From assembly GCF_030412015.1 (NCBI RefSeq), contig NZ_JASNRD010000021.1, forward strand, positions 16,845 through 80,844: a stretch of DNA of 64,000 nucleotides. Direction: 5' to 3'. Of the stretch, positions 28,946-36,049 are shown one piece after another. Source of the stretch: Massilia sp. YIM B02763. GTDB lineage: Bacteria; Pseudomonadota; Gammaproteobacteria; Burkholderiales; Burkholderiaceae_D. The notes under the pieces are model-generated. The model was given only the letters and a program-made list of their open reading frames with translations, was not told the DNA's origin and made no database searches. Made by a program: the position numbers and the translations under genes. Position 1 is the stretch's first letter. Every line of letters begins with the position of its first letter.

Positions 28946-29995
28946 TTAGTCCCAAGGTGCAGGTTCCGAGTTGGAAATGCCAACGGCTTGCCGGCCTACC
29001 TCTTGTGTACGTTGCAGGCCCTGAGCAGCATCTTCAATCATTTTCCGTAACTTTTTTAAGCGCGCCTTTAAGGGTGCCCCTTCGGAAGGATGAAAGCTGT
29101 TCAACAGACCAACACGGCTCGATACCGTTAAAAGCTCTTTATGAAGTGCCTCATCATGCTCGCCAAAGGCAGCTCTGGCCTCAAGCTGAAAGACGGACGT
29201 GCGAATGCCTCGGCGCATTTCCTTGGGCAAAGCAACTCTGACGTTATGCACGAGCTTCGTTGTTACGATTCGCGCCCCTGCTGTGTGCACCTCATGCTTC
29301 TGGCGCTTGGGTTGAACGCCAGCGCTGCGGAGCATCGCATAGACACTGGAGATAATTTCCGACTTCTCGCTATTGGTAATGCGACGCTTGCATGAAACGC
29401 TAATATCATCTACATAGCGGGTGTACTGGTAGCCGCGACGCTGGAACTGCTTGTAGAGTTGGGGCTCTCTGGCCCAAAAGACCAGGTTAGCCAAGTAGGA
29501 ACTGGTAACGGCCCCCTGCGGCACGCCGTCATCCTTCACCGTGAGCAGTGTCAGGAGATTTGCGACCTCCTCAGAAAACCCAAACAGGCTGCACCACATC
29601 GCCTTCACAAGGGTAGACGAAATTGTCGGGAAAAAGTTGGCAATGTCTTCGCCAATTGTAATTTTTGCGCCTACGTGGGCTTCAGCATTTTTACGAGGAC
29701 TGCGTCCCTTAAGACTTCCGTTCAAGTAATCCGGGTACTCGACACGGCTTAGAATGCGATCTTTGATGCGTCTCTGAGCATATTTCAGGCGCGGATAAGC
29801 GTCGAAGGTCTGGCGCTTGCTTCCGTCTTTTTTTATTTCTTCCGCTGCCAGTCGATATGATTGATTTGCTGCCGCAGCGATGCGCTTTAACCATCGCTCA
29901 GGGATTCCCAGTGCCATTTCGAGCGCAGCGATGCTATGGATTGGCTCACACGGATAATACGGAATACTCTTGTCACTATTCGGGGGCTTTTTCAT
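28946..29995 (-). CDS. Retron-type reverse transcriptase
   Basis: 349 aa. The RT motifs are in order: RxIxxP-like RRIKDRILSRVEYP, the retron-type NAxxH (KNAEAHVGA, about residue 102), FFPTISS, VPQGAVTSSYLANL (about 158) and the catalytic YVDDIS (about 192). A VTG-like segment of the retron thumb is seen as RIVTTKLVHN. The PQG motif argues against a diversity-generating retroelement, and the small size without a maturase domain argues against a group II intron. The first codons overlap the XRE gene by 20 bp. Retron RTs copy a partner RNA into msDNA and act in phage defence; a candidate RNA is noted upstream. Confidence 0.85.
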   Translation of the reverse strand: MKKPPNSDKSIPYYPCEPIHSIAALEMALGIPERWLKRIAAAANQSYRLAAEEIKKDGSKRQTFDAYPRLKYAQRRIKDRILSRVEYPDYLNGSLKGRSPRKNAEAHVGAKITIGEDIANFFPTISSTLVKAMWCSLFGFSEEVANLLTLLTVKDDGVPQGAVTSSYLANLVFWAREPQLYKQFQRRGYQYTRYVDDISVSCKRRITNSEKSEIISSVYAMLRSAGVQPKRQKHEVHTAGARIVTTKLVHNVRVALPKEMRRGIRTSVFQLEARAAFGEHDEALHKELLTVSSRVGLLNSFHPSEGAPLKARLKKLRKMIEDAAQGLQRTQEVGRQAVGISNSEPAPWD

Positions 29996-30266
29996 CCAAA
30001 AGCTCCAAAGCAGTCAATGCTAACTGTCCCGCAAGCTCCTTGTTAATGCCTGCAAGTTCGCCCTTCTCAGCAGCAAGGAAAAATAAAATCTCGACAGGAA
30101 TCTTTAGTGCAGCTGCAATCTTCTCGACCGTAGATATGGTTGGGTCGCGCTTGGAGTTCTCAAGCATCGAAAGATAGGAAACCGAACACCCGGCCAGCTT
30201 CGCAAGAGCCTCTTGAGAAAGCTTTCGGCGTTGGCGACTAGTCTGGATCGCTTTGCCAAGGTTCAT
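29976..30266 (-). CDS. XRE-family HTH regulator coupled to the RT
   Basis: 96 aa from ATG 30266; a TTG three codons earlier is an alternative. The Cro/CI HTH is complete (KAIQTSRQRRKLSQEALAK, LAGCSVSYLSMLENSKRDPT). The C-terminal 35 residues are helical (ELAGQLALTALELLDEKAPE), perhaps for dimerisation. The stop overlaps the RT start region, so the two are translationally coupled. An HTH protein encoded with a retron RT recalls the type VI retron layout, but I cannot confirm the class. It may be a repressor of the operon or part of the toxin/antitoxin pair. Confidence 0.85.
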   Translation of the reverse strand: MNLGKAIQTSRQRRKLSQEALAKLAGCSVSYLSMLENSKRDPTISTVEKIAAALKIPVEILFFLAAEKGELAGINKELAGQLALTALELLDEKAPE

Positions 30267-30318
30267 GATATTCAATCAAAAAATTAATGGGCTTGTTGTG
30301 CAGGAGCTCGGCTAAACA

Positions 30319-30549
30319 TCACATCAGGTCTCGAATGTTGCTAACCAGACGAAGGAAGTCTGCAATTACTTGAAACGCACGATAGCAAGCTACCGTTCTG
30401 CGCTCCGATCCTTCCTGTCGGCTGACAATCTCCAATTCAGCGATGACGGTGTTCAACTCAGCAACTGCACGCATGTCGAGCTGGCTATGATACGTATCGC
30501 GCAGGTTTTTCAACGTGCTGATACTTGTTTCGAGAGTATGTGGCTGCAT
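30319..30549 (-). CDS. Small helical protein, first gene of the RT operon
   Basis: 76 aa starting at ATG 30549 with an AAGGA ribosome site 9 bp upstream, which supports it as real. The protein is predicted helical (TLETSISTLKNLRDTYHSQLDMRAVAEL..., quoted in part) with no signal peptide or known motif. It precedes the XRE gene by 52 bp on the same strand, so it may be the missing accessory protein of the retron-like operon. I do not recognise the family. Confidence 0.5.
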   Translation of the reverse strand: MQPHTLETSISTLKNLRDTYHSQLDMRAVAELNTVIAELEIVSRQEGSERRTVACYRAFQVIADFLRLVSNIRDLM

Positions 30550-30913
30550 AATAAGCGTCCTTCAATCCGGGCGAAATTGCCCTGCCCCGTTAGCAAATAA
30601 GCCGGAAGGTGCCAGCCCGACATAACAAGCCCATTACCAGTCGAAACCCTTCGAGCGCTGCCCCACCGTTCGTTCGCTGCACATGGCAACTGGCTCGCGG
30701 TCGGTTAGCACTCGTCGCTCCGGGCAATGCGGCCCGTTGCGGGGAATTTAGCCTACTTCTGGAAGTGGGCAATCCTGAAAACGTCCAGGATCGTTAAGCA
30801 GCTTTTTGCTATCAAACTTCGGGTACTGAAGTACACATACATCGAACATCATCCGAGCGGTATCACTCGGCCTGAAGCTATTAGAACACAGCCGTAATGC
30901 AGAAATCAACAAG

Positions 30914-30936
30914 AATTTTCACTGTCAGTGAAAATT
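30914..30936. promoter_or_regulatory. Perfect 23-bp palindrome
   Basis: Arms AATTTTCACTG and CAGTGAAAATT around a single T. Perfect symmetry with a one-base centre suits a dimeric repressor, possibly the XRE protein of the RT operon. It could also form a cruciform or RNA hairpin. Confidence 0.5.
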
Positions 30937-31051
30937 TACGCACATACGGTCGTGACACAGTGCATACGTAGTGGCTCGGAACGTCCGTCAGGTGCGCTAC
31001 TTGCGACCGAAGTAAGAAAGCCCTTTGACGTCGCACTTAGCGCTCTTGCTA

Positions 31052-31252
31052 GGTGCGAGCCGCGTAGCGCGTGCTCGCCAAGCGCAGCCATTGCTGCTTG
31101 TCATAGCATGGCACGCCATGCGTCTTCCGCGCACCTCGGCCACGCTTGCTACGCAGCGCTATGCGAGTCTCGCACCGACTGCGTAAGCCTTTTGAGGATT
31201 TGCGTCAGTGACGGGACCGAGAAAAGCGAGTTCCTTGACCAGGAACTTGCTT
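31052..31252 (-). ncRNA. Candidate structured RNA (possible retron msr-msd)
   Basis: Read on the minus strand, a 12-bp hairpin with a 5-nt loop comes first (31252-31224; AAGCAAGTTCCT / AGGAACTCGCTT with one G-T pair). About 50 nt later a large branched hairpin follows (31176-31052) with perfect 8-bp outer arms GGTGCGAG / CTCGCACC, further imperfect pairing inside, and a tight GCATGGC-GT-GCCATGC tip. Order and size (small msr-like stem, then long msd-like stem) fit a retron RNA for the RT downstream. I could not find a convincing a1/a2 closing stem or branching guanosine, so this is only a candidate. Confidence 0.35.
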
Positions 31253-31549
31253 CAAGCCATTAACACTCAGCGCAGGACGAAGAGCCGTCTTCAAGGTGGT
31301 ACCCAGCGAGCCAAACCGCTATTGTAGGTATCGCAAATAATATCGGGAGACGTAGCCATTCGATAATGTGGCCACCGGATGGACACTTATCTCTACACCG
31401 CACTAAATGCCGAGCGCTCGCAGATACAGCTGCTTTGTGCTAAAGCGTCGGGAGCCTGCTCCGTAGACATGCAAGGCACCGACTGCACTTAGCCACATTC
31501 GAAATTACAGCGCTTCTAGTCATATATTATTTATTTGCAACAAATCATG

Positions 31550-31584
31550 AAGCCCCTTGCCCGCAATCCGGACAAGGGGCTTTT
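31550..31584 (+). terminator. Hairpin with T-run before the 31.6-33.8 kb cluster
   Basis: AAGCCCCTTG / CAAGGGGCTT stem, 13-nt loop, then TTTTCTATTT. It lies 33 bp before a small gene, so it may be an upstream terminator or an attenuator for the cluster. Confidence 0.65.
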
Positions 31585-31616
31585 CTATTTCAGCGTGTAT
31601 CAAGGAACTCTAATCA

Positions 31617-31784
31617 ATGAAGAAATTTATCACTCCTCCGAACTCGCAATGGTCGAGCAACAAGATCAACGCATCGCCCCGGACAACTAGGCCGAACAAT
31701 TACCCGACCATGCTGCCTGACATCAAGGAAACATTTCTGCCGAGCAGTCTGGACCTGACGTTCACGCTGAGCTTCCGGCGCTAG
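31617..31784 (+). CDS. Small hypothetical protein, 55 aa
   Basis: ATG 31617 follows an AAGGA site at 8-9 bp, which is the main reason to call it. The product (MKKFITPPNSQWSSNKINAS...TFTLSFRR) is basic, with no hydrophobic helix or known motif. It is too short for common ORF cut-offs. It leads a same-strand group of four genes up to 33805 and may be co-transcribed with them. Chance cannot be excluded. Confidence 0.4.
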   Translation: MKKFITPPNSQWSSNKINASPRTTRPNNYPTMLPDIKETFLPSSLDLTFTLSFRR

Positions 31785-31903
31785 AACTGTGGAACGGTGA
31801 GCGTGTATGCCGCCGCTACCGAGCATCAATGAAAGCTCCATACCGGTAAACGGTGCGGGGCTTTTCTTATCCCAACCAGTTAAACGACCTGTAGAGAAAT
31901 CAA

Positions 31904-32464
31904 ATGAACCAAGCAGAAACAACAAACATCGGCGACGTGCCCGCCGAAACGACCGGAGCGACCGGCCTCCGGGGCTGCTGGCTGCTCAAGTCCGCCAAGG
32001 CTATGAAGCTGGGCAAACATGCCGAAGGCGGAATCCACTATCAAATCCTTACCGACAACCAGCGTCATGACCCGTCGTTCAAGATCGTGGGTAACGAGGG
32101 CGGCGGCTACTTCAGCAAGGAAGTCATCGCCTTCGGTAACGTCGAATCCTGCCTTACCGCGCATCCGCAAGATCAGCCCTTCCCCTCCAAATTGTTGCAG
32201 ACGGCGTTCACCGGCCGGTCCAGCAATAACGCGGGATTCCTCGCCGCTATCCTGCGCGCCGAGGGCTTGCTGGCTCTCGCTCCCGACACGGAAGGCCGCC
32301 ACGTTATGTCCGGCGATTGGGCCGCATGGAAAGCGTCCGTGCTCGCCGAGCCGGGGCGGCTGCTCGAATCAGAGCCAGTAAGTAAGGAAGAGAAGGCCGA
32401 AGATAAGGAAGCCTCTACGCCGTCCGCTGACGAAAAAGATCCACCTCGGCGCGTGAAGAAATAG
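31904..32464 (+). CDS. Hypothetical protein, 186 aa
   Basis: The frame is complete with a weak GAGAA ribosome site. The core (residues 20-150) appears folded and the last 35 residues are a charged, Lys/Glu-rich tail (SKEEKAEDKEASTP...). No known motif, signal peptide or membrane helix is visible. It is the first sizeable gene of a same-strand group with the nucleotidyltransferase-like gene (28-bp gap) and the gene at 33068. Function unknown. Confidence 0.6.
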   Translation: MNQAETTNIGDVPAETTGATGLRGCWLLKSAKAMKLGKHAEGGIHYQILTDNQRHDPSFKIVGNEGGGYFSKEVIAFGNVESCLTAHPQDQPFPSKLLQTAFTGRSSNNAGFLAAILRAEGLLALAPDTEGRHVMSGDWAAWKASVLAEPGRLLESEPVSKEEKAEDKEASTPSADEKDPPRRVKK

Positions 32465-32492
32465 CAAACACAATCACTCAAGGACCGACCTC

Positions 32493-33047
32493 ATGACCAG
32501 CAACTACTCAACAGCGTGGGAAGCGGGGCGGCTCGTGCGTTACCTGATGCGCGCGCCGAACGTCTACATCTTCGGAGGCCTTCTAAAGCACATCGCCTGC
32601 CCCACCGTACACCCCGAATTCACCGATATAGACCTCATCGCAACCGACAGCCGGGAACTGGTTCGCATTCAGGACACCTTCGACTACGTGTTCAGGGAGC
32701 TACCCAGGATCGGGAACCGACCACGCTACTTCATCGGAAAGTCACAACGAACCGACAAGGTAGTCCAACTCGTCCTAATGCGCTCCCACGTCCAGGCAAT
32801 GCAGTTCGCAGTCGAGGGTCCGCAGTACGACATCGACCGCGCAGCGTTTGGCAACCGCCGGTTCTACTTCGATGAGGCCATCGGAGAAGTAGCCATCCGG
32901 CATGCCATTAGGACGAAGCGAGCAAGCCGCATCACCGCACCCCGCAACCTGACGCACTACGCGCCGCACCGGCCGCAGATCGAACAGCGCCACAAGCTCA
33001 AGCTGATGCGCAAGGGCTTCACCGTCATCGACTGCCCCGCCCCGTAA
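32493..33047 (+). CDS. Possible nucleotidyltransferase-fold protein
   Basis: 184 aa after an AAGGA site. Near the N-terminus it shows a pattern like the pol-beta nucleotidyltransferase signature: GG (VYIFGGLLKH) and, 15 residues on, D-x-D (EFTDIDLIAT). A second acidic strand follows at YDIDRAAF. The rest is basic (IRTKRASRITAPRN, KLKLMRKGF), as for a nucleic-acid binder. The GG-to-DxD spacing is slightly longer than usual, so the call is tentative. Such folds occur in CCA-adding enzymes and in MNT/AbiE-type toxins. The neighbours are unrecognised. Confidence 0.45.
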   Translation: MTSNYSTAWEAGRLVRYLMRAPNVYIFGGLLKHIACPTVHPEFTDIDLIATDSRELVRIQDTFDYVFRELPRIGNRPRYFIGKSQRTDKVVQLVLMRSHVQAMQFAVEGPQYDIDRAAFGNRRFYFDEAIGEVAIRHAIRTKRASRITAPRNLTHYAPHRPQIEQRHKLKLMRKGFTVIDCPAP

Positions 33048-33067
33048 CCAACCCAGAAAGGCCACCC

Positions 33068-33805
33068 ATGACCGTCACGATCTACGTAACAAAGGAAGCG
33101 ATGGCGACCGTCCACAAAATCAAGGATCTCGACTACTACGACCGCTGCTGCTTGGCGGACAACGAAGCAACTGACCTCACCCACAAGGAAGGCTACTATC
33201 TCAAGACCACCCACAAGCTCAATCTCGCCCCGTTGCCGGAAGGTGCCCTACTCGTCGCCAGCCTGTGCACCGGCGGCGCCGACTACTCGGAGCGCGTGAG
33301 CATTCCCGCCAACCTACGCGGCTGTATCTTTGAGAAGGCCCCCAATCTTCCCCCGCGCTACAAGGAGATCATCGAATACTGGTCCGGCGAACCGCTGAAC
33401 ACGAATGCGGGCGGCGCTGTCTACTACCAGAACCCGATGAACGCCTACGTGGTCGACCTGTCCCTTCTTGATGCGGCGAACGCGGCAGGCAATTACGGCG
33501 GCAATGTGGAAGGGATGGACGCCCTATTGTCGGAAGGGGTCGTCGTGCACATCGCGGGGCTAGGAAAGGTCCTCAGCAACGCTCTAGATGAAGCGTTTGT
33601 CGAGGTCGAAATCCCGCTGGATGACGCGATGCTCGCCCTGGACAACCCCGAGTTCCTGACTGGTCAGCCCTACGTGCAATCGATGGGCCAGCGCTCCGAA
33701 CGCATCTTCTTGAAAGTGTCGGACATACGCCACTCCCCCGACCCCGATCAGATTTTCGTGGACGCGCTGCGCTACGAAGAACTCGATTACGGTTTCTATT
33801 ACTGA
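33068..33805 (+). CDS. Hypothetical protein, 245 aa
   Basis: Complete frame starting 20 bp after the previous gene with an AAAGG site. The protein is acidic and soluble, with many Tyr and Asp and paired Cys near the N-terminus (YYDRCCLADNEA). No family is recognised. It ends just before iterons and the tandem att junction, so it is the last gene of element A. Position at the element edge, next to other unknowns, is typical of accessory or defence cargo. Confidence 0.6.
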   Translation: MTVTIYVTKEAMATVHKIKDLDYYDRCCLADNEATDLTHKEGYYLKTTHKLNLAPLPEGALLVASLCTGGADYSERVSIPANLRGCIFEKAPNLPPRYKEIIEYWSGEPLNTNAGGAVYYQNPMNAYVVDLSLLDAANAAGNYGGNVEGMDALLSEGVVVHIAGLGKVLSNALDEAFVEVEIPLDDAMLALDNPEFLTGQPYVQSMGQRSERIFLKVSDIRHSPDPDQIFVDALRYEELDYGFYY

Positions 33806-33815
33806 CTCCATAGCG

Positions 33816-33842
33816 GTGTGCGAGATGTGCAGAGTGTGCTAG
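33816..33842 (+). repeat. 9-bp iterons (RTGTGC), cluster 3
   Basis: GTGTGC (33816), ATGTGC (33825) and GTGTGC (33834), spaced exactly 9 bp. They begin 10 bp after the stop codon of the last gene of element A and lie about 215 bp from the att core. Confidence 0.75.
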
Positions 33843-33872
33843 CCACCCTCCTGCCTATTGTGGAAAGGGCAT

Positions 33873-34167
33873 TCTGGTCGCTCTCTGGTCGGGGCCACAG
33901 CCAATACGATCAAGCTGAATCCATTAGCGGCAAGTTGTCGCTGACGCGCACAAGAGTAAGGCCATTCATCCATGATCCTTGTGCAGCAAGGAGATACCTC
34001 GTGCAATCGGATAGAATGGCTGGCAAGTTATCTCGCAATCGCGGCTGCTTCTGGCACTTTTAATCCGTTGGTCGCTGGTTCGAGCCCAGCACGGCCTACC
34101 AAGTATTTCCAAGAAGCCCACGAATTTCGGTTCGTGGGCTTTTTGCTTTTCTGGTCCCTCTCTGGTC
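33873..34167 (+). repeat. Tandem attachment-site junction between elements A and B
   Basis: A TCTGGTC pair (33873, 33884), the 46-nt tRNA-Lys 3' segment (34056-34101), an element-type terminator (34114-34145) and a second TCTGGTC pair (34150, 34161). The part from 34056 onward repeats the layout at 18994-19104. The tRNA fragment lacks a 5' half and promoter, so it is not a gene. It marks the joint of two integrated elements or a displaced native 3' end. Confidence 0.75.
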
Positions 34168-34611
34168 GCTTCGGAAAGATCCCGCCGCTCCTCCTCTCTA
34201 GGTCAGTAACTATTTCTCTCACTAGGCAGGTCTAAGTCTGACTCGGCACAGGAAAAATGGCCCACTTTAGCGAGCTGACCAATAGCTCTGAATGGGGTCC
34301 GGCGAGCTATCCGAGCTTTCCCTCCTCTTTCCCCGGCTCAAACCCTTAAAAAGCTCGCGCCTGCCGCCACTTTGTGTCTTTTCCGACCTGGGCCAAGCGG
34401 AGGTTGTATCGCACACCAGGGCGCCACATGTTATTAGTTGCACCAAGCTTTGCAGATAAGTAACATGATGAACAGCGCGCATAAAACCAGTCCAGGTGAC
34501 TTGCAGTGCCATTGCGCGAACTGCCATCGCTTCCTTCACAGATTATTAAAGACGAGCGCGCAGGCCGACAATGATAGTGGCGCAACGGAAACTAGCAATT
34601 GAGGGTAATAA
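34168..34611. other. Gene-free stretch before the defence cassette
   Basis: About 440 bp with no credible gene. It should contain the promoter of the Mrr-type gene. No repeat or RNA structure stands out. Confidence 0.4.
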
Positions 34612-35535
34612 ATGGCTGAAATTACGCGCAAACGAACCGGCGAACTCTTGCAAGCGCTTTTCAAAATCCTGTTGGCTAGCCCGACAGGTCTACCTGCACG
34701 TGATGCCCTTTATCAGCTCGCTTCAAAAGTGACCCTTACTCCTTACGAGGCTGGCGATTACGAGTCAGGCGGTCGGCGTTTCGAAAAAGTGGTGAGATTT
34801 GCGACTGTGGATTGTGTTAAGGCGGGGTGGCTCATCAAGGAAAAGGGGACGTGGTCCGTTACAGACGAGGGAAGACAAGCTTTGGGCGATTATTGGGAGC
34901 CAGAGGCCTTCTACCGAAGGGCAGTTAAGCTGTATTCCGAATGGAAAGCATTGCAGCCGAATGCCGATCCTAGTGATGCTGTACCGAATGCTTTTAAGCC
35001 CTCAGACGAAATCGCTGAAAAGCTAGACACATCCGCGAAGGCAGTAAGCGTAACGTTCGACGAGGCTGAGGAGCAGGCTTGGTCCGAAATCTCGACGTAT
35101 TTAAGAGCGATGAATCCCTACGAGTTTCAGGATTTAGTGGCGGATTTACTTCGTGCGATGTCCTACCATGTGAGCTGGGTTTCACCTCCTGGAAAAGATG
35201 GTGGCGTCGACATTCTTGCTTGGCCAGATCCTCTCGGCACTCGGCCACCCCGCATTAAAGTCCAAGTGAAACGACAGCAACAGGCGATCTCTGTTGATGG
35301 CTTACGGTCATTTATGGCTGTCCTAGGTGATGATGACGTTGGACTTTTTGTTTCCACTGGAGGTTTTACAAAAGATGCTGAGTTTGAAGCACGAACACAA
35401 GAAAAGCGCCGTATTACTTTGATCAGCCTCGACAAATTATTTGATCTCTGGGTTGAGCACTACGAGAAACTCACCGATCAAGCGCGCCGCCGATTGCCTC
35501 TGCGGCCTATTCGTTTTCTTGCTCCGCTAAACTGA
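34612..35535 (+). CDS. Mrr-family restriction endonuclease
   Basis: 307 aa with a GAGGG ribosome site. Residues 1-110 resemble the Mrr N-terminal winged-helix domain (ELLQALFKILLASPTGLPAR). Residues about 165-270 form a PD-(D/E)xK nuclease: YEFQDLVADLLRAMSY with the first Glu, GGVDILAW with the catalytic Asp, and IKVQVKRQ as the Q-x-K. Mrr enzymes cut modified or foreign DNA and depend on no methylase partner, and none is present. The next gene starts 8 bp downstream and is probably its operon partner. Base composition is lower in GC than the chromosome. Confidence 0.88.
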   Translation: MAEITRKRTGELLQALFKILLASPTGLPARDALYQLASKVTLTPYEAGDYESGGRRFEKVVRFATVDCVKAGWLIKEKGTWSVTDEGRQALGDYWEPEAFYRRAVKLYSEWKALQPNADPSDAVPNAFKPSDEIAEKLDTSAKAVSVTFDEAEEQAWSEISTYLRAMNPYEFQDLVADLLRAMSYHVSWVSPPGKDGGVDILAWPDPLGTRPPRIKVQVKRQQQAISVDGLRSFMAVLGDDDVGLFVSTGGFTKDAEFEARTQEKRRITLISLDKLFDLWVEHYEKLTDQARRRLPLRPIRFLAPLN

Positions 35536-35543
35536 AGGCGATC

Positions 35544-35942
35544 ATGCCAGACTATGCCGATGTCGCTATACGGGCCGTTTCCGAATTGCGTAGTGGACGG
35601 GCGAATTCGCCCCGCGATGCTTGGGATAATGCGGCCGTTGAAATCTTTCCCAGCAGCCCGTCAATGCAATCAAAGGGCTGCCCTAGAACCACATTTCTAA
35701 CGCTCTGCGCTAGCGGCGCCGTGAAAGGGTTGCCTTCAACTGAAGTTGTGCGAGACAGCGAAAATTCTCGGCATGCTCGCGACTGCTTGAGGTTATTAGC
35801 TAGACATCCCAACTACTTGTCCATGGGTCCACGACAATTATGGCGCCTAATAACTGACTCATCCGGAAAAGCCTACAACCAACAAATCCATGTAATCATA
35901 GGCCTAGCCAAGGCCGGATTACTTCAATATGAGGCGATATAG
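35544..35942 (+). CDS. Small protein paired with Mrr (DUF6979-like)
   Basis: 132 aa, 8 bp after the Mrr gene with GAAGG as ribosome site. Segments such as SPRDAWDNAAVEIFPSSPSM and KGCPRTTFLTLCASGAVKGL recall the DUF6979 family, often found beside restriction and defence genes; I recall this from pattern and cannot verify it. The protein is soluble with no catalytic motif evident. It may modulate or accompany the nuclease. Confidence 0.6.
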   Translation: MPDYADVAIRAVSELRSGRANSPRDAWDNAAVEIFPSSPSMQSKGCPRTTFLTLCASGAVKGLPSTEVVRDSENSRHARDCLRLLARHPNYLSMGPRQLWRLITDSSGKAYNQQIHVIIGLAKAGLLQYEAI

Positions 35943-36049
35943 TTATCCAATATATTGATGAGCAATCGAAAGTATACTTAACATATAAATGATTAAGTTA
36001 AATTCGACGCTTCAATAAAATAGTTTTGATTACTACAGCAGTATAGATA

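Larger units (their letters stand above)
30550..31549. other. Long gene-free, hairpin-rich region upstream of the RT operon
   Basis: About 1 kb without a credible gene on either strand. It holds a hairpin at 30751-30770 (GCCTACTTC / GAAGTGGGC), a perfect palindrome at 30914-30936, a large imperfect hairpin at 31052-31176 and a 12-bp hairpin at 31224-31252. Its size and structure are unusual against the compact island genes on both sides and suggest a non-coding RNA or control region. Confidence 0.6.

Noticed and set aside
30616..30712. Integron attC-like site (TAACAAGCCC ... GGTTAGC)
   Set aside because: The ends recall attC, but the core sites do not fit RYYYAAC/GTTRRRY and the arms pair poorly; no integron integrase is present.
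28946..31252. Diversity-generating retroelement
   Set aside because: The RT has PQG rather than the SQ-type motif of DGR enzymes, and no template/variable repeat pair with A-specific differences was seen.
34056..34101. A fourth tRNA-Lys gene
   Set aside because: Only the 3' part from the anticodon loop on is present; no D-arm, 5' acceptor strand or promoter precedes it. It is an att repeat.
34267..34539. Minus-strand open frame of 90 codons before the Mrr gene
   Set aside because: No ribosome site, no recognisable motif, and it overlaps the probable Mrr promoter region.
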